The position numbers and the translations under genes were made by a program. The notes under the pieces are model-generated. The model was not told where the DNA came from. It did not search any database and saw only the letters and a list, made by a program, of their open reading frames with translations. DNA of 64,000 bases from Lachnoclostridium sp. An131 (GTDB lineage: Bacteria > Bacillota > Clostridia > Lachnospirales > Lachnospiraceae), in assembly GCF_002160825.1 (NCBI RefSeq), contig NZ_NFLI01000010.1, positions 88,046-152,045 of the forward strand, written 5' to 3'. Below, one piece after another: positions 16,706-26,245 of the stretch. Position 1 is the first letter of the stretch, and every line of letters begins with the position of its first letter.

Positions 16706-17461
16706 TCAAAACACCGCATTCCCGCGCAGCAGATCCTTCACCAGCGCAAATGCCTCGCGCGTCATATAGTGCGGACGCATGAAAATCTCCGTCGGAGCCG
16801 GAATCCCGCTGGCATCTATCCCCTGAGCCTTTGCGATATGCACAGCGCGGAAGATATGGAAATCATTTGATACAATTCCGACAGAAGGCTCCTCTCCTTC
16901 CATCAGTTCTCGGCTGAACCGGATATTCTGCACAGTATTGACAGACTCTTCTTCCTTCCGTATCCTTTCCTGTCCGATTCCGGCCTCAAGCAGATATTCC
17001 TCCATGGCCTCCGCTTCCGTGATATCCTCGCCGGAGCCCTGACCGCCGGACACGATGACCAGGGCTTTCGGATTCTCGCTCAGATATTCCGCGGCCCGGT
17101 CAAGCCGCTGCTTCAGCGCACGGCTCACACGCGTCCCCTTCACCTGAGCCCCCAGTACAATCAGGTAATCGCAGGAGCCTTTTCCACTCTGGGCCATACC
17201 GCTGATGATGCATCCCTCCGCCGCGAGAAAAATCAGGATGCCCAGCGCCAGAAGGACGCCTGCCGACGCCCGGACTCCTGAGGGAATGCGCAGAAAGGCC
17301 GCCTGGAGGGCGGGCACCCTGCAGACGGCCAGAGCCAGCCAGCATACAGCGCCCAGGCCCAGCCAGAACCAGGCAAAGGACGCATGCACGCCGGCATATA
17401 AAATAATTCCGATATAATAGACTGTAAAAATCGTGCCAAGAATCAGAAACAGCTTACTCAT
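16706..17461 (-). CDS. ElyC/SanA/YdcF family membrane protein (DUF218)
   Basis: Three hydrophobic segments occupy about the first 95 residues, followed by a DUF218 domain: [40 protein letters not shown], and [12 protein letters not shown] near the end. Related proteins influence envelope integrity and vancomycin sensitivity, but no reaction is established. The start at 17461 forms an ATGA overlap with the stop of the SEC-C gene; a start 18 bp earlier is also open. Total length is 251 residues. Confidence 0.85.
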   Translation of the reverse strand: MSKLFLILGTIFTVYYIGIILYAGVHASFAWFWLGLGAVCWLALAVCRVPALQAAFLRIPSGVRASAGVLLALGILIFLAAEGCIISGMAQSGKGSCDYLIVLGAQVKGTRVSRALKQRLDRAAEYLSENPKALVIVSGGQGSGEDITEAEAMEEYLLEAGIGQERIRKEEESVNTVQNIRFSRELMEGEEPSVGIVSNDFHIFRAVHIAKAQGIDASGIPAPTEIFMRPHYMTREAFALVKDLLRGNAVF

Positions 17462-17964
17462 GCATTTCTTCCGCAGCATTTTTTGTACTTCTTTCCGCTT
17501 CCGCAGGGGCAGGGATCGTTTCTTCCAATCTTCGGCCCCTTTACAATTGTGCCGGATTTCTTCTGTTCCATGTACAGCTCCTTCTGCTTCTCCTTAGAGA
17601 AGATCTTGTCCCACTGGGGAAGCTCATAGAGCCAGTCCGCCTTTGCGTCCACCATATTTTTATAAAGCTTTTCCTTATCAAACCTCAGGGATACAACGGT
17701 ATCCTCCTCCATCTCCTCGATGGGATTCGGCTCCACCAGGCTGTCATTGATGCCGTCCAGGAAGCCCGTCATGGTCATAACGTCCTGACCATATTTCTCT
17801 GCCAGCTCCTTGACAGTTCCCTTTACCTCGGTGTCCGGATCCTCCAGAAGCTGCTCATAGATCTCTTTTTCTATGTTAAAATATTTCGCCCAGAATCTCT
17901 GGATATCTCCTTTATTTGCCTTCTCGTCGTAGGCCATATCGCGCCACTGCTTCAGTAATGCCAT
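17458..17964 (-). CDS. SEC-C motif protein
   Basis: The 168-residue protein ends with a complete SEC-C zinc-binding motif, [18 protein letters not shown], as at the SecA C-terminus. The preceding 145 residues are acidic and mostly helical and show no SecA helicase motifs. Such proteins are common in Firmicutes. The motif may contact SecB-like or ribosomal partners, but the function is unknown. It is the first gene of a group running into the ElyC-like gene. Confidence 0.85.
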   Translation of the reverse strand: MALLKQWRDMAYDEKANKGDIQRFWAKYFNIEKEIYEQLLEDPDTEVKGTVKELAEKYGQDVMTMTGFLDGINDSLVEPNPIEEMEEDTVVSLRFDKEKLYKNMVDAKADWLYELPQWDKIFSKEKQKELYMEQKKSGTIVKGPKIGRNDPCPCGSGKKYKKCCGRNA

Positions 17965-18072
17965 TGCTTTCTCTCCATCCTTCGCTTTTCTTGCATTTTC
18001 TTATTTTCAGGGCTTTTACAGCCCATATATGTCCCTAATGTTATCACCTGAGACTGTATTTGTCAACGCTTC

Positions 18073-19002
18073 CTATTTCAGGAAGCCGCTTACAATCTGC
18101 TCTTCCGCTTCCTTTTCTGTCAGTCCCAGCGTCATCAGCTTAATCAGCTGCTCTCCGGCTATCTTTCCGATAGCAGCCTCGTGAATCAGGCTGGCGTCCA
18201 GATCGTTGGCGTCCAGAGACGGCACTGCGACCACATGGCCCTCATCCATCAGGATTGCGTCACACTCTGTATGTCCGTAGCACTTGTTGTTGCCGCAGAT
18301 TTTGGAGTTGAATACCTGATGGGAGCTGCCCTTCGCCACAGAACGGGACACCACATTTGCATTGGAGTCCACGCCATTCAGATCTACCTGGAAATTCGTC
18401 TCCGCGTACTGCTTCCCATGGGTCATGATCTTTTCCTTGATCACCAGGGTCGCTCCGTCCTTCAGCTCCGCATTCGTATCGCGGATCGTAGAATCCACAC
18501 CCTTGATCTGGGTCGTCTCCATCTCCATGTAGCTGTCCTGATCCATGTAAATAACCGTCGTCGGGTTCAGAATCCGCTCTCCGGCTCCGTCTCCCTCTCC
18601 GTAATGCTTCTCCACATATTTCAGCTTTGCATTCTTTCCGATATGGAAGGTATGGATGCCGTCGTGCTCTGTCGTATCGTCACCGCCGCAGTGAATGCCA
18701 CAGCCCGCCACGATCGTCACGTCCGCATCCTCCCCGATATAAAAATCATTGTATACCAGATCCTTTAAGCCGCTCTGGCTGACGATCACCGGAATATGCA
18801 CGCTCTCGTTCTTTGTACCCGGTTTGATGATAATGTCGATTCCTGGTTTATCCTCTTTGGTTACAATATCAATATTTGCAGTCGTATTTCTTCCGGCCAG
18901 CGCCCCGTTGGAACGGATATTGTAAGCGCCTTCCGGCACGCCGTGAAGATCTGCTATCTTCTCCAGCATATGCATCTGTAACTGATCCATCTTCTGAGCC
19001 AT
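18073..19002 (-). CDS. SufB/SufD-type Fe-S assembly scaffold of a minimal SufCB system
   Basis: The 309-residue protein is shorter than classical SufB (about 470) and has the beta-helix core, for example VTIVAGCGIHCGGDDTTEHDG and the C-terminal CDAILMDEGHVVAVPSLDAN with HEAAIGKIAGEQL. With only sufC beside it, and no sufD, sufS or sufU, this matches the two-gene SmsCB/SufCB arrangement of anaerobic clostridia and archaea. It assembles Fe-S clusters in the cytosol together with SufC. It starts about 57 bp after sufC. Confidence 0.9.
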   Translation of the reverse strand: MAQKMDQLQMHMLEKIADLHGVPEGAYNIRSNGALAGRNTTANIDIVTKEDKPGIDIIIKPGTKNESVHIPVIVSQSGLKDLVYNDFYIGEDADVTIVAGCGIHCGGDDTTEHDGIHTFHIGKNAKLKYVEKHYGEGDGAGERILNPTTVIYMDQDSYMEMETTQIKGVDSTIRDTNAELKDGATLVIKEKIMTHGKQYAETNFQVDLNGVDSNANVVSRSVAKGSSHQVFNSKICGNNKCYGHTECDAILMDEGHVVAVPSLDANDLDASLIHEAAIGKIAGEQLIKLMTLGLTEKEAEEQIVSGFLK

Positions 19003-19059
19003 ACTTTTATCCTCTTTTCTATCATGCTGCCGCAGTTTGAGTGTTTCCTTCCTGCCGCT

Positions 19060-19785
19060 CTAAACTACCTTATCCATCAATGTGCTGCACGCTTCCGAAG
19101 AAGTCAGGAGCTTTGGAAGAACCTCCTCCTTTGTCCCCTGATCCGTCACCTTTCCATCCGCAATCACGACGATACGATCCGCAATATTCAAGATTCTCTC
19201 CTGATGGGAAATAATTACGATGGAGCCGTTGATTTTCCGGCGCATCTCTTCAAATACCCGAATCAGGTTGTTGAAGCTCCAGAGGTCGATCCCCGCCTCC
19301 GGCTCGTCGAAAATAGAGAGCTTTGTCCCACGCGCAAGCACCATCGCGATCTCAATTCTCTTCAGCTCGCCGCCGGACAGAGAGGCGTTTACCTCCCGGT
19401 TGATATAATCCCTGGCGCACAAGCCCACCTCTGACATATACTGGCAGGCCGCATCCAGCGAAAGCTTCTCTCCGTGAGCCAGATTCAGAAGATCCAGTAC
19501 TGTCAGTCCCTTGAAACGGACCGGCTGCTGAAACGCGAAGCTGATTCCTCTTTTGGCCCGCTCTGTAATCGACAGATCCGTAATATCCTCACCGTCCAGC
19601 AGAATTCTTCCGGACGTAGGCTTCACGATTCCGGTAATAATCTTGGCCATCGTGGACTTTCCGCCTCCGTTCGGGCCGGTAATTACCGTAAATTCGTCAT
19701 CTATTTTTAAATTGACATCTCTCAGGATGTCGATATCCTGAGAATCCTCTGTGACCTGATAACAGATATCCTGTAATTCAAGCAT
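19060..19785 (-). CDS. sufC: Fe-S cluster assembly ATPase SufC
   Basis: A soluble ABC ATPase of 241 residues from MLELQDICYQV. It has Walker A GPNGGGKS, the signature LSGGELKRIEIA, Walker B LSIFDEPEAGIDLW and the H-loop VIISHQ. The start at 19785 follows GGAGG; an open extension to 19935 lacks this support. SufC powers conformational changes of the SufB-type scaffold encoded next. There is no membrane partner, so it is not a transporter. Confidence 0.93.
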   Translation of the reverse strand: MLELQDICYQVTEDSQDIDILRDVNLKIDDEFTVITGPNGGGKSTMAKIITGIVKPTSGRILLDGEDITDLSITERAKRGISFAFQQPVRFKGLTVLDLLNLAHGEKLSLDAACQYMSEVGLCARDYINREVNASLSGGELKRIEIAMVLARGTKLSIFDEPEAGIDLWSFNNLIRVFEEMRRKINGSIVIISHQERILNIADRIVVIADGKVTDQGTKEEVLPKLLTSSEACSTLMDKVV

Positions 19786-19921
19786 CTTTTTACGCCTCCT
19801 GTGTATCAATTTGCATGAGCCATATCCCGAGGCAGAAACATTTTCCGCCGAAATACATCCCATCAGTAGATCATAACAGTACGTAAATTCTTTGGCAAGT
19901 CCTATTTTGAGAAAATTTCTC

Positions 19922-19950
19922 TTGATTTTTTTCACATGTCCTGTTATAGT
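19922..19950 (+). promoter_or_regulatory. Promoter of the tRNA-Ala gene
   Basis: TTGATT at 19922-19927 and TATAGT at 19945-19950 are separated by 17 bp and lie 12 bp before the tRNA, a good sigma-A arrangement for a solitary tRNA gene. Confidence 0.7.
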
Positions 19951-19962
19951 AGTAAGGCGTGA

Positions 19963-20035
19963 GGGGCATTAGCGCAGTTGGGAGCGCGCCACACTGGCAG
20001 TGTGGAGGTCACGGGTTCAAGTCCCGTATGCTCCA
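19963..20035 (+). tRNA. tRNA-Ala (anticodon GGC)
   Basis: The 73-nt sequence folds into a cloverleaf. The acceptor arms are GGGGCAT and ATGCTCC, the anticodon stem CCACA/TGTGG encloses CTGGCAG with anticodon GGC (reading GCC and GCU), and the T-arm contains GGTTCAAGTCC. The G3-U70 pair, the main identity element of tRNA-Ala, is present. CCA is not encoded. It stands alone, with its own promoter and terminator. Confidence 0.96.
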
Positions 20036-20048
20036 GAACCTGAAGAAG

Positions 20049-20081
20049 CGGAATCTCTTTGAATGGAGGTTCCGTTTTTTT
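20049..20081 (+). terminator. Terminator of tRNA-Ala
   Basis: CGGAATCTC (20049-20057) pairs with GAGGTTCCG (20066-20074), including one G-U pair, and is followed by seven T residues. Confidence 0.88.
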
Positions 20082-20123
20082 GCGCGGCTTTTCCTGCGCT
20101 TCTGCCGCCTCCCTTTGTGAATC

Positions 20124-20159
20124 GAAAAAAATCCCCGCCGTTCGCTCCGGCGGGGATTT
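20124..20159 (-). terminator. Strong hairpin with T-run on the minus strand
   Basis: AAATCCCCGCCG (20129-20140) and its exact complement (20148-20159) flank a 7-nt loop. Read on the minus strand the stem is followed by an uninterrupted T-run (plus-strand A residues from 20124), so it should end transcription coming from the PadR operon at 20518-22471. Confidence 0.8.
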
Positions 20160-20375
20160 ACTAAAGGGGAGGATATAAGTAATTCGTTTCTCTTTTGTCT
20201 AATCCTAGTATAGCCCAAATCCTCCTCCTTATACAAAAATTTTCTAAACTTCTATACTTTTTGAAAGAAATGTGCTACTCTCAGATCGGCGCCGGTGTCC
20301 GGGGAGCAGGACTTTTCCTGGGGCTTCCCCTTATATTTATATGCCGGCAGAATCATCCGGAAAGGAAGTACTGTC

Positions 20376-20591
20376 ATGTCTAAAAAGCTAAAGCGAATCC
20401 TGGCTCTTGCAGGAGTCATTATCCTCGTCGGCCTGTATCTGATTACCTTCATCCTTGCCTTTGTCGACCCGACAGAGTCCAAGAACTGGCTGAAGGCTTC
20501 CATTGTATGCACCATCATTATTCCCGTCTTTTTCTATGCTTATCTGCTGGTGTACCGGAATCTGAAGAAGCCGGATGATACCCAGAAGTAA
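20376..20591 (+). CDS. Small two-helix membrane protein
   Basis: This 71-residue protein starts MSKKLKRILALAGVIILVG. It has two hydrophobic segments (about 8-28 and 40-60), the connecting DPTESKNWLKAS and a polar tail. AAAGGAAG lies upstream of the ATG at 20376. I recognise the style of small conserved clostridial membrane proteins but no named family. The last 74 bp overlap the 3' end of the converging membrane-protein gene. Confidence 0.7.
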   Translation: MSKKLKRILALAGVIILVGLYLITFILAFVDPTESKNWLKASIVCTIIIPVFFYAYLLVYRNLKKPDDTQK

Positions 20592-22152
20592 CCGGAACCT
20601 CGCTCTCCTCTATCACTGTGTCGAACCGGTAAGCGGAAAGAATCAGCCCTGCCAGGACTGCGCTGCCTGTGATGCTTACGAGTCCCTCTGCCACAAAGGG
20701 CAGATTGCTGAAGGCTCCAAACTGAAATCCGAAATTCTCGACCAGATAAAACACCGTCTGGACGCTAAAGACCAGCGCGCCAGAAAAGGCAGTCAGCCGC
20801 CCCAGACGGTTCCGGATACGGAAGGCTGTCCACAGCGCCGCAGCCGGAAGGGCAAGAACCAGCACGGTGAGGAAAAGCGCCGGTACCCATCCATAGCGCA
20901 AAGCCCACCAGGAGATCCGGTAATTTTCCATATAAGACTGGGGCAGAATTTCCCGGAAATCCGGTTCCTCCAGAAACTGCATCCTGTATGCGACATGCTC
21001 CTCAAACGGCCTGACACTCGTCTCCGAGCCATTATTCCAGTTTCCATCTCCATCCTCATAGTACCATTGAGACGTTCCGTAGCGCACCAGCTCTTCCTCT
21101 GTCAGCTCAATCTGTCCGAACGCGCGCGCCCGCCCCAGAAGCTCCCGTATCAGCACATTATTGTAGGAATCGTCCCAGGCGTCTGTGACAGAGGCGCGGG
21201 AACCGGGATTCACACAGACCTCCAGATTTCCCCTGATCCTGCTCCACTGGGGCGCAGCCCAGAAAATCAGCAAAATGCAGAAGCCAGCAAGCGCTGCGGC
21301 CGCTCCCTGGCTCTTCTTGACGATGCACCATCCCTTTCTCAGGAGATACAGCGCTGTGCCAAGGCAGCTGGAGAGCAGGATCAGAATCGGAATATAGCTC
21401 CGCTCCTGCAGAAAATTTCCCTTTCCCAGGAGAATCATCAGCGCCTGGAAAAGACAAAAGAAAAAAATTCCGCGGAAGTACTGATTCCTCTTCCTGTAAA
21501 GCAGCACAGCCCCTACCGGAACGGCAAGCTGTATGATTCCCAAAAACAGCGTGGTTCGGAACAGAGAAATAAATATATGAAAAAGCATACCCGGAAGCCT
21601 CGTCGCAGTATAAGCATAAAGCCTGTCTACCCAGCCCGGACAAACCTTCAGGCTCAGATACAATCCTCCAAAAAACGCGCAGACTGCCAGAAAAAACACG
21701 CAGACTCCCTTTGTATGCCTCAGGAGAAACGGATATCCAAACCGTGCCACCAGAAACAGCACCAGCAGTCCCCAGAGATAATATCTCTGGCCCGCTGCCT
21801 CAAGAATGATATCTGACATACTCCTGCCCGCTGCGCTCCGCAGCAGCTCTCCCGTCAGTCCCACAGCCATCAGCGCCAGAACCACAAAAAGGAGAGGCTT
21901 TGCCGTCCGCAGCCGGCGGCGCTTATTCAGCTCCATCCCCACCACATCCGGGGCTCCCATGTCCCTGACCGCTCTTCTGCAGGCTTCCTCTCTGTCCAGG
22001 CCGTACTCCATGTAGAGAGCCGTCTTGTCTTCGATATGGCCCCGCAATTCCTCATTCACGGACGAAAGCCCCAGCTTACACGAGATCTGATCGTCTACAT
22101 CCTTCAAATAGGCTTCTACGATTCCGTATGTCTCAGAAGGCAAATACAGCAC
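20518..22152 (-). CDS. Permease-prefix domain membrane protein linked to PadR
   Basis: Residues 1-80 form a permease-prefix/HAAS-like domain (VNEELRGHIEDKTALYMEYG, then REEACRRAVRDMG). About ten hydrophobic segments follow, with an extracellular-looking stretch around residues 310-410. Total length is 544. PadR regulators are often paired with such prefix-domain proteins, whose export or sensing role is largely unknown. Its start lies 20 bp inside the PadR gene, so the pair is translationally coupled. I cannot assign a transported substrate. Confidence 0.75.
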   Translation of the reverse strand: MLYLPSETYGIVEAYLKDVDDQISCKLGLSSVNEELRGHIEDKTALYMEYGLDREEACRRAVRDMGAPDVVGMELNKRRRLRTAKPLLFVVLALMAVGLTGELLRSAAGRSMSDIILEAAGQRYYLWGLLVLFLVARFGYPFLLRHTKGVCVFFLAVCAFFGGLYLSLKVCPGWVDRLYAYTATRLPGMLFHIFISLFRTTLFLGIIQLAVPVGAVLLYRKRNQYFRGIFFFCLFQALMILLGKGNFLQERSYIPILILLSSCLGTALYLLRKGWCIVKKSQGAAAALAGFCILLIFWAAPQWSRIRGNLEVCVNPGSRASVTDAWDDSYNNVLIRELLGRARAFGQIELTEEELVRYGTSQWYYEDGDGNWNNGSETSVRPFEEHVAYRMQFLEEPDFREILPQSYMENYRISWWALRYGWVPALFLTVLVLALPAAALWTAFRIRNRLGRLTAFSGALVFSVQTVFYLVENFGFQFGAFSNLPFVAEGLVSITGSAVLAGLILSAYRFDTVIEESEVPVTSGYHPASSDSGTPADKHRKRRE

Positions 22153-22471
22153 CTCCCTTCAGCACAGCATGCACTGCCTTTTCGTACTCCTCCCATTCTT
22201 CCCGCTTTTTTGCCAGAAGCCTCTGCCCCTTTCTCGTCAAATGATAATATTTCCGCATGCGTCCGGTCTCGGCAGCCTTCTCATAGCTCTCCACTGCTCC
22301 CTCTTCCTCTAAAGCATGAAGCACCGGGTACATCGTCCCCTCCTTCAGGGAAAACACATTGCCGCTTCTCGTTTCCAGCTTCCGGATCATCTGGTATCCG
22401 TACATATCCTCCTCCTCCAGCAGCTTCAGAAGAAGCATCGAAGTGCTGGCTGCCATCATCTTTTTGTCCAT
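22133..22471 (-). CDS. PadR family transcriptional regulator
   Basis: The 112-residue protein has the PadR winged helix: LLLKLLEEEDMYGYQMIRKL, SLKEGTMYPVLHALEEEG and the basic wing GRMRKYYHLTRKGQR. The short C-terminal helix mediates dimerisation. PadR proteins usually repress their own operon together with a membrane protein and are released by ligands. A matching operator overlaps its promoter. It starts after GGGAGGACAGAGC. Confidence 0.93.
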   Translation of the reverse strand: MDKKMMAASTSMLLLKLLEEEDMYGYQMIRKLETRSGNVFSLKEGTMYPVLHALEEEGAVESYEKAAETGRMRKYYHLTRKGQRLLAKKREEWEEYEKAVHAVLKGGAVFAF

Positions 22472-22489
22472 GCTCTGTCCTCCCTTTCT

Positions 22490-22541
22490 ATACCTAGATA
22501 TTCTATGTATTTATCATACCTTGATAATCTAGGTATGTCAA
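22490..22541 (-). promoter_or_regulatory. Promoter and palindromic operator of the PadR operon
   Basis: TTGACA (22541-22536) and TATGAT (22518-22513) are 17 bp apart on the minus strand. A perfect 10-bp inverted repeat, ATACCTAGAT (22490-22499) and ATCTAGGTAT (22527-22536), brackets the -10, and TTATCA/TGATAA lies between the arms. The placement favours autorepression by PadR. Confidence 0.82.
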
Positions 22542-22644
22542 GCGAAAAAATGCAGGAACCCGTTCTGATCTGACATGACCATCCCGTCTTTGTTCCTGCA
22601 CAATTTTTCCTAATATATTCCCCTGTCAATGAAAGAAGCTTCTT

Positions 22645-23247
22645 TTATTCGATCCCAAGCCCACGGAGCTCTTCCTCCGCCTGTTCCTTTGAGCGGAAAT
22701 GTATCCCGTGGATGCCAAGCCTCCTGGCTCCTTCTACATTTGCCGGCGTGTCGTCGAGAAAGACCGCCCGCTCCGGGCAGATGCCGTACCGGCTTATCAG
22801 CCGCTGATAGATCTCCGGATAAGGCTTGATAACATGCTCCCGGTAGGAAAGGATATAGCCATCCATCAGCTCCAGAAAGTCCAGCTTGCTTCCTCTCTGG
22901 TCATACACGCGCTTCGGCCAGTTGGAAAGGGCGTACAGCTTCAGCCCCTTTGCCTTCAGCTCCTGAAGCCAGGGAACCGTATACGGGAGATCCCAGATAC
23001 ACCTTCCGATGTCCTTATACACCTGGCAGATCTCTGCCTCATACTCCGGAGCGGCAGACAGGAATTCCTCCAGCTCCTCTTCCTCCGTCAGTAGGCCCTT
23101 GTCATGCTCCACCCAGGCCGGGTTCCGAAAGACTGCCTGCTCTACAGCCAGATAATCCTTTTCCTCCGGCACAATGCTCCGCAGCCATTCTTCCCATCCG
23201 AAGCCCACCAGCACATTTCCCAGATCAAAAATAACCGTATCTATCAT
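22645..23247 (-). CDS. HAD superfamily hydrolase (haloacid-dehalogenase-like phosphatase)
   Basis: The HAD motifs are in order: FDLGNVL with nucleophile Asp8, LSNWPK (motif II Ser), a Lys in HVIKPYPEIYQ (motif III), and FLDDTPANVEGA (motif IV). The helical cap lies between residues 15 and 85, so this is a subclass I enzyme of 200 residues. The substrate is probably a small phosphorylated metabolite and cannot be told from sequence. It follows purA by 27 bp and is likely co-transcribed with it. Confidence 0.88.
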   Translation of the reverse strand: MIDTVIFDLGNVLVGFGWEEWLRSIVPEEKDYLAVEQAVFRNPAWVEHDKGLLTEEEELEEFLSAAPEYEAEICQVYKDIGRCIWDLPYTVPWLQELKAKGLKLYALSNWPKRVYDQRGSKLDFLELMDGYILSYREHVIKPYPEIYQRLISRYGICPERAVFLDDTPANVEGARRLGIHGIHFRSKEQAEEELRGLGIE

Positions 23248-23274
23248 AAGAGCCTCTCCTACAGCCTTCTTTGC

Positions 23275-24555
23275 CTATCTCCGGTAAATGATATCGTCAC
23301 GTCCCGGTCCATTGGAAACCATGGTGATCGGGCACTCGATATGCTTCTCCACAAACTCGATATACTTCCGGCAGTTCTCCGGCAGATCCTCATATTTTCT
23401 GATACCGCGGATATCACACTTCCAGCCGGGAAGCGTCTCATAAACCGGCTTTGCCTTCTCAAGCAGATAGGTCGTCGGGAAATCTGTGGTCACCTGACCA
23501 TCGATCTCATAGCCTACGCAGACCGGAATCTCGTCAAGATATCCCAGTACATCCAGCACGGTAAACGCCACATCTGTAGCGCCCTGGATCCGGCAGCCAT
23601 ACTTGGAGGCCACGCAGTCGAACCAGCCCATTCTCCTCGGACGTCCGGTGGTCGCTCCGTACTCTCCGCCGTCGCCGCCTCTGCGTCTCAGCTCGTCAGC
23701 CTCTTCACCAAAAATCTCACTCACAAATGCGCCCGCGCCAACTGCGCTGGAATATGCCTTGCAGACTGTAATGATCTGTTTGATCTCATAAGGCGGAATT
23801 CCGGCTCCGATAGCGCCGTAAGCTGCCAGCGTGGAAGAGGAAGTCACCATCGGATAGATGCCGTGATCCGGATCCTTCATGGAACCCAGCTGGCCCTCCA
23901 GCAGGATGTTCTTTCCCTCGCGGATAGCGTCCCAGAGATACTTTGACACATCGCACACATAGGGCGCCACCATCTCCTTATACTCCATCAGCTCCTCATA
24001 GAGCTTATCCGGATCAAGGGCCGGCTTGTGGTACAGATTCTCCAGAAGAATATTCTTCTGCACGCAGACATTTGCAATCTTGTCTCTCAGATACGCCTCG
24101 TCAGCAAACAGCTCGCTCACCTGAAAACCAATCTTTGCATATTTATCCGAATAGAAGGGAGCGATACCCGATTTGGTGGAACCAAAGGATTTTCCTCCCA
24201 GGCGCTCCTCCTCGCACTGATCAAACAGGATATGATAGGACATCACCATCTGCGCGCGGTCAGATACCAGGATCTTGGGCTTCGGAACCCCCTGATCCAC
24301 AATACTCTGAATCTCACGGAACAGAACCGGAATGTTCAGCGCCACGCCGTTTCCGATGATGCTGGTTGTGTGATCATAGAACACACCGGACGGCAGTGTG
24401 TGCAGCGCAAACTTGCCGTAATTATTCACGATCGTGTGGCCTGCATTGGCTCCGCCCTGAAAACGGACGATAATATCGGACTCCTGGGCGAGCATATCCG
24501 TAATCTTGCCTTTTCCCTCATCTCCCCAGTTTGCTCCTACAATTGCTTTTACCAT
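23275..24555 (-). CDS. purA: Adenylosuccinate synthetase
   Basis: The protein begins MVKAIVGANWGDEGKGKITD, the invariant GDEGKGK GTP/IMP site, followed by RFQGGANAGHT. It also contains the ATTGRPRRMGW specificity segment, and ends after 426 residues, the normal length. It joins IMP and aspartate at the expense of GTP in the first step from IMP to AMP. The gene is complete and intact. Confidence 0.98.
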   Translation of the reverse strand: MVKAIVGANWGDEGKGKITDMLAQESDIIVRFQGGANAGHTIVNNYGKFALHTLPSGVFYDHTTSIIGNGVALNIPVLFREIQSIVDQGVPKPKILVSDRAQMVMSYHILFDQCEEERLGGKSFGSTKSGIAPFYSDKYAKIGFQVSELFADEAYLRDKIANVCVQKNILLENLYHKPALDPDKLYEELMEYKEMVAPYVCDVSKYLWDAIREGKNILLEGQLGSMKDPDHGIYPMVTSSSTLAAYGAIGAGIPPYEIKQIITVCKAYSSAVGAGAFVSEIFGEEADELRRRGGDGGEYGATTGRPRRMGWFDCVASKYGCRIQGATDVAFTVLDVLGYLDEIPVCVGYEIDGQVTTDFPTTYLLEKAKPVYETLPGWKCDIRGIRKYEDLPENCRKYIEFVEKHIECPITMVSNGPGRDDIIYRR

Positions 24556-24669
24556 AACCTGTTATCCCTCCATTGGCTTTTCGGCGCGGCCGCGGTAAAT
24601 CCGCCGTGCCGCATCCGTTTCAATCACTCAAACGCCTTTAGTATACATGCTTTCCAGGAAAAAGTAAAT

Positions 24670-25393
<724 letters not shown>

Positions 25394-25401
<8 letters not shown>

Positions 25402-26245
25402 CCTGCGCACCTCCCAGATAAGCTTCGATAACCCGCGGATTGCTGCGGATTTCCTCCGGATTTCCTTCCGCAATGGTTTTTCCAAAATCCAGCACATAAA
25501 TGCGGTCTGAAATCTCCATAACCAGATCCATATGATGCTCAATCATGAAAATCGTCAATCCAAATTCGTCACGAATCCGTCCGATGAATTCGGTAAGCTC
25601 CAGGGTCTCCTGGGGATTCATGCCTGCCGCCGGCTCATCCAGCAAAAGAAGCTCCGGCTGGGTCGCCAGCGCTCTCGCGATCTCCAGATGGCGCTGCTTT
25701 CCATAAGGCAGGGATGTAGCCAGCTCGTCGCGCACATCCGTCAAATCTACAATCTTCAGAAGCTCCTCGGCCTCCGCGCGCATTCTGGCCTCCTCCTTCG
25801 CATTCAGCCGGAAGGTTGCCGTAAATACATTGCTCGTGCGCCGCAGGTGCTTTGCAATCAGGATGTTCTCAAATACGGTCTGACTTTTAAACAGGCGGAT
25901 ATTCTGGAAGGTCCGGGCGATTCCCAAAGCCGTAATTTTGTCCGGGGTGGGAGCCAGTACCTTATGACCAGTATACATAACAGGATTTTCTCCCCGGTAA
26001 AGCTTTTTCATCTTGCCCTGGGGATGGTTCTGGATAATCTTATTGCCTTTATAATAGACAGCGCCGTTGCTGGGAGCATACACGCCCGTGATCACATTGA
26101 AGGCCGTCGTCTTTCCTGCTCCGTTCGGGCCGATCAGCGAGACAATCTCTCCCTTGTTTACCTCCAGGTTCAGGTTGTCTACAGCGATGACTCCGCCAAA
26201 CTGCATGGTTACATTTTCTACCTTTAAAACATTTTCTTTACTCAT
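25394..26245 (-). CDS. livG: Branched-chain amino acid ABC transporter ATPase LivG
   Basis: 283 residues with Walker A GPNGAGKTT, signature LPYGKQRHLEIARAL, Walker B LLLLDEPAAGMNP and H-loop FMIEHHMD. As usual for LivG, the signature starts LPYG rather than LSGG. An insertion of about 25 residues near 60-85 is longer than in the E. coli protein but common in Firmicutes. It overlaps livM by 8 bp. Confidence 0.96.
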
